NCBI GenBank assembly: GCA_002349055.1
Contig: DECD01000027.1
Span: 373-12,226, forward strand
Reading direction: 5' to 3'
DNA: 11,854 nt
Origin: Bacteroidales bacterium UBA2939
GTDB taxonomy: Bacteria > Bacteroidota > Bacteroidia > Bacteroidales > P3
The notes under the pieces were generated by a model. It saw only the letters and a program-made list of their open reading frames with translations, was not told the origin of the DNA and made no database searches. This document shows, piece by piece, positions 7,168 through 11,854 of the stretch. Numbering within the stretch: position 1 is the first letter of the stretch; the number at the start of each line of letters is the position of its first letter. Position numbers and translations under genes: made by a program.

Positions 7168-9224
7168 GACAATGTAGTATTTTCAGGGTTATAAGTATTC
7201 TCGGGCAATGCAGGAGTTTCCTCATTCTCCGCAATCACGGGTGTCTCCGTCTTTTCTTCCCACGGACGGGGACCGTAGATGCGTTCGAGGTCCTCGCGGA
7301 AGAGCACCTCCTTATCGTAGAGTTGCGAGGCCAGCTGGTCGAGTTGCTCGCGATGACTGAGCAACAGCTCCTTGGCCTTGCTGTAGGCTTCCTCCACCAT
7401 GCGGCGCACCTCGCGGTCGATGGTCTCGGCGGTCTTCTCGGAGAAGGGCTTGGTGAGGGCGTAATCGCTCTGACCCGTCGAGTCGTAGAAGCTGATATTG
7501 CCCACCTCGGGACTCATGCCGTAGTAGGTCACCAGGGCCTGTGCCATCTTGGTGGCACGCTCTATGTCGTTCAACGCGCCGGTGCTGATGCGACCGAACA
7601 CCAGTTCCTCCGACGCACGGCCCGCCATGAGGCTGGTCATCTCGTCGAACATCTGCTCGTAGGTGGTAATTTGGCGTTCCTCAGGCAGGTACCAGGCGGC
7701 GCCGAGAGCTTTGCCGCGCGGCACGATGGTCACCTTCACCAGCGGGTTGGCCCAGCGCAGCAGCCAGCTCACCGAGGCGTGGCCGCTCTCGTGGTAAGCG
7801 ATGGTGCGCTTCTCCTGGTCGGAGAGCACCTTGGTGCGCTTCTCCAATCCGCCGACAATGCGGTCGACGGCATCGAGGAAGTCCTGACGTTCAATCTGTT
7901 TCTTATTTTTGCGGGCGGCGCAGAGGGCAGCCTCGTTGCACACATTGGCAATGTCGGCACCACTGAAGCCCGGTGTCTGCTTGGCCAAAAAATCCTTGTC
8001 CACAAAACCCTCGCTGTTCATGTCGGTGTTGAGTTTCAGGTTCTTCATGTGGACGGCGAAGATGGCCTTGCGCTCCTCGATGTCAGGCAGCTCGACATAA
8101 ATCTGACGGTCGAAACGTCCGGCACGCATCAGCGCCTTGTCCAGCACGTCGGCGCGGTTGGTGGCCGCCAGCACAATGACATTGGTGGTGCTGGAGAATC
8201 CATCCATCTCGGTAAGCAGCTGGTTGAGCGTATTCTCGCGCTCGTCGTTGCCACCGGCAAGGCCGTTGCGTCCGCGGGCACGACCCACGGCGTCAATCTC
8301 GTCGATGAAGACGATGCAGGGACTCTTTTTCTTGGCCTCGTCGAACAATCCGCGAACACGCGACGCACCCACGCCGACGAACATCTCCACGAAGTCGCTA
8401 CCGCTCATCGAGAAGAACGGCACGCCAGCCTCGCCGGCCACAGCTTTGGCCAGCAGGGTCTTACCCGTGCCCGGAGGACCTACAAGCAGCACACCCTTGG
8501 GTATCTTGCCGCCGAGCTCGGTATAGTGTTTGGGATTCTTCAGGAAGTCGACCACCTCCATCACCTCCTCCTTGGCGCCAGCCAGGCCGGCCACATCCTT
8601 GAAGGTGACGTTCACCTGCTTGGTGGCGTCGTACTGCTTGGCACGCGAGCCGCCGAAGCCGAACAGGCCGCCGAAACCGCCGCCGCCTTCACCGCCCATC
8701 TGCTTGCGGGCGTAGGCACTCATGCCCCAGAAGAGGAACACCATGATGAGCAGCGGGGCGAACCACACCAGCAACTCGCGCCACGCATTGGTGTGCGTCT
8801 CAATCTTGTAGCTGATATGCTCGCCGGTCTTGGCCTCGATGATGGCCAGTTCCTTGTCGAAATGCTCGTAGTTGCCGATGTTGTAGGTGTACAAGCCCGT
8901 GAGGCCCTCGCCACCGGTGAGATTGCTGGTGCGCAGATCCTTGTACAGCTCGGGGTTGGCCTTGATGGCCTCGCTCTTGATGCGAATTTCCGCCACCTCC
9001 TGGTTGATGACCGTGATGCTCTCGTAGTCGTGACGTTCCAGGATGAGCGAGAGCTTGTTCCACTCCACGGGCTTCTTGGCCTCGCCGCCGTTGCCGAACA
9101 TGCCGACCAGCAGCGCCACCATGATGACACCGTAAACGATATAGAGCCACTTCGCCGCCTTGGGTTTGTTGCCATTCGGCGCGTTGTTGGGCACTTTATT
9201 CTGGTTCTGTTGTTGCTTTGCCAT
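7164..9224 (-). CDS. ftsH: ATP-dependent zinc metalloprotease FtsH
   Basis: A 686-aa hexameric inner-membrane AAA+ protease that extracts and degrades misfolded membrane proteins and some regulatory proteins. The N terminus is Gln/Asn-rich, followed by TM1 (about 26-42), a periplasmic domain, TM2 (about 151-166) and a glycine-rich linker (177-192). The AAA+ domain has Walker A GPPGTGKT (249-256), pore loop MFVGVG (281-286), Walker B IVFIDEID (304-311) and the second region of homology ending AGRFDRQ (368-374). The protease domain has zinc motif HESGH (478-482), catalytic E479, and the likely third ligand D553 in LNDIERAT. The C-terminal tail (about 655-686) is acidic and poorly conserved. All key residues are present. 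It follows rsfS by 19 bp, and that gap is a heptanucleotide repeat; it overlaps cdsA by 4 bp. Confidence 0.98.
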   Translation of the reverse strand: MAKQQQNQNKVPNNAPNGNKPKAAKWLYIVYGVIMVALLVGMFGNGGEAKKPVEWNKLSLILERHDYESITVINQEVAEIRIKSEAIKANPELYKDLRTSNLTGGEGLTGLYTYNIGNYEHFDKELAIIEAKTGEHISYKIETHTNAWRELLVWFAPLLIMVFLFWGMSAYARKQMGGEGGGGFGGLFGFGGSRAKQYDATKQVNVTFKDVAGLAGAKEEVMEVVDFLKNPKHYTELGGKIPKGVLLVGPPGTGKTLLAKAVAGEAGVPFFSMSGSDFVEMFVGVGASRVRGLFDEAKKKSPCIVFIDEIDAVGRARGRNGLAGGNDERENTLNQLLTEMDGFSSTTNVIVLAATNRADVLDKALMRAGRFDRQIYVELPDIEERKAIFAVHMKNLKLNTDMNSEGFVDKDFLAKQTPGFSGADIANVCNEAALCAARKNKKQIERQDFLDAVDRIVGGLEKRTKVLSDQEKRTIAYHESGHASVSWLLRWANPLVKVTIVPRGKALGAAWYLPEERQITTYEQMFDEMTSLMAGRASEELVFGRISTGALNDIERATKMAQALVTYYGMSPEVGNISFYDSTGQSDYALTKPFSEKTAETIDREVRRMVEEAYSKAKELLLSHREQLDQLASQLYDKEVLFREDLERIYGPRPWEEKTETPVIAENEETPALPENTYNPENTTLS

Positions 9225-9252
9225 TAACCTTAAACTTTAAACCTTAAACCTT
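9225..9252. repeat. Heptanucleotide repeat filling the rsfS-ftsH junction
   Basis: Four 7-bp units fill the gap: TAACCTT, AAACTTT, AAACCTT, AAACCTT on the plus strand. They span the whole rsfS-ftsH spacer and extend into the last codons and stop of rsfS (stop at 9244-9246). Copy number would set the distance between the rsfS stop and the ftsH ATG at 9224, and copy change could alter the last residues of RsfS. As the region just upstream of ftsH, it is also its translation-initiation region. Confidence 0.85.
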
Positions 9253-9603
9253 CACTTCTTCGCCATCGCTCCACAGCTCGTCGAGGCGGAAGAAGGCGCG
9301 CTTGTCTTTCTGGAAGATGTGGACAACCACATCGAAATAATCCATCAGTATCCACTCGGCATTGTTGTAGCCCTCAATCTTGTGGGGATTCAAGCCCGTG
9401 GCCTTCTTCACCGTCTCAAACACCGCGTCGCTCAATGCGCTGACGTGCGACGGCACATTGCCGGTAGCAATCACAAAATACTCCGCCGGGGCTCCGTGGA
9501 CCTTCCTGAGGTCGAGGATGCGGATGTCTTCTCCTTTCTTCGCGTCGAGGGCCTGCGCGGCCAGCCGTGCCAACACCTCCGATTCTTTTTCCTTATTATT
9601 CAT
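9244..9603 (-). CDS. rsfS: Ribosomal silencing factor RsfS
   Basis: A 119-aa protein of the RsfS/Iojap family. Family members bind ribosomal protein uL14 on the large subunit and block joining of the subunits, which lowers translation in starvation. The family core is visible: IRILDLRKV (27-35), YFVIATGNVPSHVSALSDAV (42-61), and the hallmark EWILMDYFDVVVHIF (83-97) followed by RAFFRLDELW (102-111). Length is typical. It lies 19 bp after tsaE and 19 bp before ftsH. The last residues (KV and stop) are encoded by the heptanucleotide repeat, so the extreme C terminus may vary between strains. Confidence 0.95.
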   Translation of the reverse strand: MNNKEKESEVLARLAAQALDAKKGEDIRILDLRKVHGAPAEYFVIATGNVPSHVSALSDAVFETVKKATGLNPHKIEGYNNAEWILMDYFDVVVHIFQKDKRAFFRLDELWSDGEEVKV

Positions 9604-9622
9604 TATTATTAATTCTTTGTTC

Positions 9623-10099
9623 TCAGTTTTTAATTACTTCCGCCGTGAGCGTGCGTCGGCCGTCGGTCTCCACAATCTCCACCCGCACATAGCGTTCCGG
9701 CAGCAGCTCTTCCACCTTCTCGGTCCATTCGGTGAAGCAGTAGCAGCCGCTGTAAAAATACTCTTCGTAGCCTAAGTCGTAGGCTTCGCCCAGGTTCTTC
9801 AGGCGGTAAAAATCGAAGTGGTACACCGGCTCACCCACGCCCGACGAGTACTCATTGACGATGGCGAACGTTGGGCTGCACACATTGTCCTCCACTCCGA
9901 GGACGGCACACAGTTCCTTGATGAGCGTGGTCTTCCCCACCCCCATCTTGCCGAAGAACGCAAAGAACCGCTCCTCGGGAAACGTCCCCAGCAGTTCCTT
10001 TGCCACCTCCGGCAGCTCTGCCAAGGTGAAAGGTGAAAGGTGAAAGGTGAAATCCTTTCGCCCCACCTGGCTTATATTGTTTTTTTCTGTCATTTCCAT
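9623..10099 (-). CDS. tsaE: tRNA t6A biosynthesis ATPase TsaE
   Basis: A 158-aa P-loop ATPase that works with TsaB and TsaD to place the threonylcarbamoyl group on A37 of tRNAs reading ANN codons. Numbered from the ATG at 10099, Walker A is GKMGVGKT (50-57), then SPTFAIVNEY (75-84), HFDFYRL (94-100) and CFTEW (121-125), all characteristic of TsaE. The start is not certain: an ATG two codons later (10093) and a GTG five codons earlier (10114) are in frame. I prefer 10099 because it has A/T-rich sequence upstream and lies outside the repeat. The N-terminal 26 residues are longer than usual, and FTFHLSPFTL (17-26) is translated from the AAGGTGA repeat (read in reverse). No in-frame ATG lies between that repeat and the P-loop. 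Loss or gain of one 7-bp unit would shift the frame of a gene that is essential in many bacteria. Confidence 0.93.
   Translation of the reverse strand: MEMTEKNNISQVGRKDFTFHLSPFTLAELPEVAKELLGTFPEERFFAFFGKMGVGKTTLIKELCAVLGVEDNVCSPTFAIVNEYSSGVGEPVYHFDFYRLKNLGEAYDLGYEEYFYSGCYCFTEWTEKVEELLPERYVRVEIVETDGRRTLTAEVIKN
10023..10050. repeat. Heptanucleotide repeat (AAGGTGA x4) inside tsaE
   Basis: Four perfect copies of AAGGTGA on the plus strand (10023-10029, 10030-10036, 10037-10043, 10044-10050). On the coding strand they read TCACCTT and encode residues 17-26 of TsaE. It is the opposite-orientation partner of the array at 10106-10131. Confidence 0.96.
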
Positions 10100-10105
10100 A
10101 ATAAT

Positions 10106-10131
10106 ACCTTTCACCTTTCACCTCTCACCTT
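10106..10131. repeat. Heptanucleotide repeat (TCACCTT) at the DUF4293-tsaE junction
   Basis: Plus strand: ACCTT (10106-10110), TCACCTT (10111-10117), TCACCTC (10118-10124, one change) and TCACCTT (10125-10131). The last unit contains the stop codon of the DUF4293 gene, and the array occupies most of the spacer to tsaE. The same unit in opposite orientation recurs within tsaE at 10023-10050. Confidence 0.93.
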
Positions 10132-10664
10132 AACCGGTCGGCAGCTCTCACCAGTGCTTCGTCCTTCTTGATAGCCCTCTGGGCCAAGAAGAAGAAGACC
10201 AAGGCACCCATCGGAGCGAAGGCACCCACAAACCAGGTCACCTCGGGTTGGGTTCCGCCCATACCGGCGGAGAGAAGGTCGGCATAGCGGTCCACCGCCC
10301 AGAAGAAGAGCAGGAAGACATAGATCAGCGTAATCAGGAAGCCCACCATAGCCATACGCATCTGGAGCAGGCGGCGTTTGAAGAGCACGATGCATACCAG
10401 CGCCAAAGCCATCGAGGCCACAGCGAGGGTCACCATCGGCCAGGTGGTCATGCCCGTCAGTTTCTGACTGTAGGTCACCACCGGCTCGCCCATCTGCTTA
10501 GCCATATCGGGCCCGTCCTGGGCGATGAGGTCCAGCTGGGCCTCCACGCGCTGTCCTTCCGTAGGCATGTTCTCATAACTGTACTTCGCCACCGGCATCA
10601 GCAGGCACAGCACCATGCAGCCGGCAGCCAAAATCAACCATAAAGTCTGAATTCTCTGTATCAT
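10125..10664 (-). CDS. DUF4293 family membrane protein
   Basis: A 179-aa integral membrane protein of a Bacteroidota family of unknown function (DUF4293). The typical N terminus MIQRIQTLWLILA is present, which is why I start at 10664; an in-frame ATG at 10682 would add six residues (MKNEII) not usual for the family. There are four hydrophobic segments: about 8-23, 74-94, 104-124 and 144-160 of the 179-aa form. The ending AIKKDEALVRAADRLR is also the family's conserved tail, probably cytoplasmic. The segment after the first membrane helix (about 28-70) is polar and probably outside. The stop codon lies in the heptad repeat before tsaE. Function cannot be assigned; its position in an operon for translation and membrane maintenance is the only hint. 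Confidence 0.88.
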   Translation of the reverse strand: MIQRIQTLWLILAAGCMVLCLLMPVAKYSYENMPTEGQRVEAQLDLIAQDGPDMAKQMGEPVVTYSQKLTGMTTWPMVTLAVASMALALVCIVLFKRRLLQMRMAMVGFLITLIYVFLLFFWAVDRYADLLSAGMGGTQPEVTWFVGAFAPMGALVFFFLAQRAIKKDEALVRAADRLR

Positions 10665-10689
10665 AATAATTTCATTTTTCAATGGGTAC

Positions 10690-10706
10690 GCAGGCGTCCC
10701 GCCTGC
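10690..10706. repeat. REP-like palindrome in the DoxX-DUF4293 spacer
   Basis: GCAGGCG (10690-10696) and CGCCTGC (10700-10706) are perfect inverted arms around a 3-base loop. This compact GC-rich hairpin lies in the otherwise AT-rich spacer, 2 bp past the DoxX stop (10709-10711). There is no T-run on either side, so it is not a good terminator. It resembles repetitive extragenic palindromes, which can protect mRNA ends or be copied by RAYT transposases, but a single copy here cannot prove that. Confidence 0.6.
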
Positions 10707-10708
10707 AT

Positions 10709-11836
10709 TTAATTCTCAATCTTCAATTTACTTGCCTCTCTTCCTTTGTCCACCACCACGGCGTTCTCCACATACATGAACCCCGGGTTGCCACGCATCA
10801 TGGTCTCGATGGCCGTAGCGTCGGCGAAGTAAAACTCCATATCGTCCAACTGGTTCTCGAAGAGCCACGCCTGGATGTCCTCGGGCAGCGCCGAGGTGAG
10901 CAGCACCACCTGCTTCTCGTTCTCGCGGGCCAGCGTCACGACGGTCTTCACCTCGTCGGCATCTTGCGCGTCAATCTTGTCCAGGTGGTGTATGGTCACA
11001 ATCACCAGCCCCTCCTCGGCGCTGATAAGTTCGAGTGCGTGGTCGGCACCCTCCAGGTCCATCATCGAGAAGCCGGGAGCGAGAATCTCTGCCGGCTCGT
11101 CGCTGGTCGACTGCAGGACATCCCATTTGTCGAAGTCCCTGTATTCGGCAGGCACCGACTCCCACTCGCCGTTGCGGTAGTGGATGGTCACCGTGTCGCC
11201 CGTCTCCTTGTTCTGCATCAGCATGTGGTTCATGGCCTCGCGCTCCTCAATCATCTTGTTGCCAATCTTCCAGGGGCGGAAGTCGATGACCGGCTCGTGG
11301 TTGATGTTGTAGATGCTGAACACCAGCATCGCCACCAGGCCCGCAATCACCACGATGATGTCGCGCTCGAAGCGGCGTTTCATCCGCAGGCGGCATGTCA
11401 GCAGTATCCACACCGTGGGCACATCCAGCGCGATGTTCTTCCAGAAAGTCTGCCAGTTGGTGAGTTTGATAGCGTCGCCGAAGCAGCCGCAGTCGTCCAC
11501 CAGGTTCGTCGTGGCGTCGACAAAGGTGGTCACCGTGAAGAAGGCCATCATCAGCGTCAGCAACCATGCCGAGAACACGCGGAATGAGTTGAATATCAAC
11601 ATCACGCCTACCAGAAACTCGGCACAAATCAGCGCCACCGCCAGCACTCCGGCCAGCGGGTGCGCCCAGGTGAAGCTCATCCCGAAGAGTTCCCAGTTCG
11701 ACATATAGTCCTGCACCTTGAACATCGTCCCCATGGGATCAACCCCCTTGACGAACGACGAGAACAGAAACACCAGCCCCACGACCCACCGTGCGGCCAC
11801 ATTCAGTGCATAGTTCAGTTTCGTATCTTTTATCAT
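10709..11836 (-). CDS. DoxX/MauE-like membrane protein with C-terminal thioredoxin-fold-like domain
   Basis: A 375-aa protein. Residues about 10-175 are a DoxX/MauE-like membrane domain with hydrophobic segments near 14-30, 60-82, 87-106, 135-147 and 159-176. It carries the cysteine pair C116-x-C118 in DDCGCFGD, a likely redox or metal-binding site near the membrane. Residues about 180-375 are soluble; from GFSMMDLEG (255-263) on they look like a thioredoxin fold, but this part has no cysteine at all, so it cannot act as a classical CxxC oxidoreductase. Similar two-part proteins occur in Bacteroides relatives and are annotated as DoxX or BT_3928 family. The exact role is unknown; a part in envelope redox balance is a guess. 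The start at 11836 is preceded by AT-rich sequence with an 8-bp repeat. The last codons (KLKIEN) are encoded by degenerate heptads. It is the first gene of the operon visible in the window. Confidence 0.8.
   Translation of the reverse strand: MIKDTKLNYALNVAARWVVGLVFLFSSFVKGVDPMGTMFKVQDYMSNWELFGMSFTWAHPLAGVLAVALICAEFLVGVMLIFNSFRVFSAWLLTLMMAFFTVTTFVDATTNLVDDCGCFGDAIKLTNWQTFWKNIALDVPTVWILLTCRLRMKRRFERDIIVVIAGLVAMLVFSIYNINHEPVIDFRPWKIGNKMIEEREAMNHMLMQNKETGDTVTIHYRNGEWESVPAEYRDFDKWDVLQSTSDEPAEILAPGFSMMDLEGADHALELISAEEGLVIVTIHHLDKIDAQDADEVKTVVTLARENEKQVVLLTSALPEDIQAWLFENQLDDMEFYFADATAIETMMRGNPGFMYVENAVVVDKGREASKLKIEN
10711..10731. repeat. Degenerate heptad repeat at the 3' end of the DoxX-domain gene
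   Basis: Three 7-bp units, AATTCTC, AATCTTC and AATTTAC (plus strand), share the pattern AATnnnC and encode the last codons of the DoxX-domain protein. The match is weaker than at the other junctions and would not be notable alone. Confidence 0.45.
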
Positions 11837-11837
11837 A

Positions 11838-11853
11838 AGTCTAAAGGTCTAAA
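11838..11853. repeat. 8-bp repeat directly upstream of the DoxX-domain gene, cut by the window edge
   Basis: AGTCTAAA (11838-11845) and GGTCTAAA (11846-11853) are two copies of an 8-bp unit with one change. They lie immediately 5' of the ATG at 11836 on the minus strand. More copies may follow beyond the edge. Confidence 0.55.
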
Positions 11854-11854
11854 A

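Larger units (their letters stand above)
10023..10131 (-). promoter_or_regulatory. Long inverted heptad repeat: predicted mRNA hairpin around the tsaE start codon
   Basis: In the minus-strand transcript, 10131-10106 is complementary to 10048-10023 over 26 positions, 25 Watson-Crick pairs and one G-U (at 10124/10030). The loop is 57 nt (10105-10049) and holds the two ATG candidates of tsaE, while the first base pairs of the stem include the stop codon of the upstream DUF4293 gene (10125-10127). A ribosome finishing the upstream gene would unwind the stem. The structure could therefore control initiation or mRNA stability. The complementarity is seen directly; folding and function are inferred. 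Confidence 0.6.

Noticed and set aside
7323..9227. 634-aa open frame on the plus strand opposite ftsH
   Set aside because: It is a shadow of the ftsH coding frame in GC-rich DNA, with His/Leu/Gly/Ala-rich composition and no domain; ftsH on the other strand has every expected motif.
10093..10114. GTG at 10114 as start of tsaE
   Set aside because: It is in frame but lies inside the repeat stem, and the extra residues MKGII have no family support; the ATG at 10099 is more likely, with 10093 as an alternative.
10023..10131. Possible CRISPR-like or mobile repeat array from the repeated AAGGTGA units
   Set aside because: Units are 7 bp with no spacers, and no cas genes or transposase are near. 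These are plain tandem repeats.
10665..10682. ATG at 10682 as start of the DUF4293 gene
   Set aside because: The family begins MIQRIQ, which matches the ATG at 10664; the six extra residues look untranslated.

Overview
The window reads as a chromosomal segment of a Bacteroidota bacterium, most likely order Bacteroidales. The evidence is: Bacteroidota-type promoters (TTTG, about 20 bp, TAnnTTTG) on the left; start codons preceded by A/T-rich sequence instead of a clear Shine-Dalgarno; a gingipain-like protease with a type IX secretion (T9SS) C-terminal sorting domain; a DUF4293 protein; and a DoxX/thioredoxin-fold fusion of the kind common in Bacteroides relatives. Genes are GC-rich and the gaps AT-rich. 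I see no tRNA, rRNA, CRISPR array, phage gene or transposase.

Layout. Bases 1-372 are AT-rich and hold no convincing gene, but carry two good promoter matches and a small operator-like repeat cluster. They lead into the only plus-strand gene, a 467-aa arginine decarboxylase-like PLP enzyme (373-1776). A strong hairpin at 1783-1822 separates it from the minus-strand genes and can terminate transcription from both sides. Everything to its right is on the minus strand. Reading from the right edge leftward: a DoxX-domain membrane protein, DUF4293 protein, tsaE (t6A tRNA modification), rsfS (ribosome silencing), ftsH (membrane AAA+ protease), cdsA (CDP-diacylglycerol synthesis), psd (phosphatidylserine decarboxylase) and an RluA-family pseudouridine synthase. 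These eight are tightly spaced, with 4-bp ATGA overlaps at ftsH/cdsA and psd/rluA-like, so they look like one housekeeping operon joining translation quality, membrane proteostasis and phosphatidylethanolamine synthesis. After a 79-bp AT-rich gap come a secreted C25 cysteine protease and an FKBP-type lipoprotein, probably a second unit in which a periplasmic foldase accompanies an exported protease.

The unusual layer is a set of short tandem repeats with 7- or 8-bp units, mostly at gene junctions (11838-11853, 10711-10731, 10106-10131, 9225-9252) but twice inside reading frames (10023-10050 in tsaE, 2764-2793 in the protease gene). The two AAGGTGA arrays flanking the tsaE start are in opposite orientation. 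In the mRNA they can form a 26-bp stem with one G-U pair that places the start codon in its loop. The 8-bp array in the protease gene lies exactly between the catalytic part and the T9SS sorting domain, so a change of one unit would leave the catalytic domain intact but remove the sorting signal. These are sequence-based hypotheses; the genes themselves belong to well-known families.
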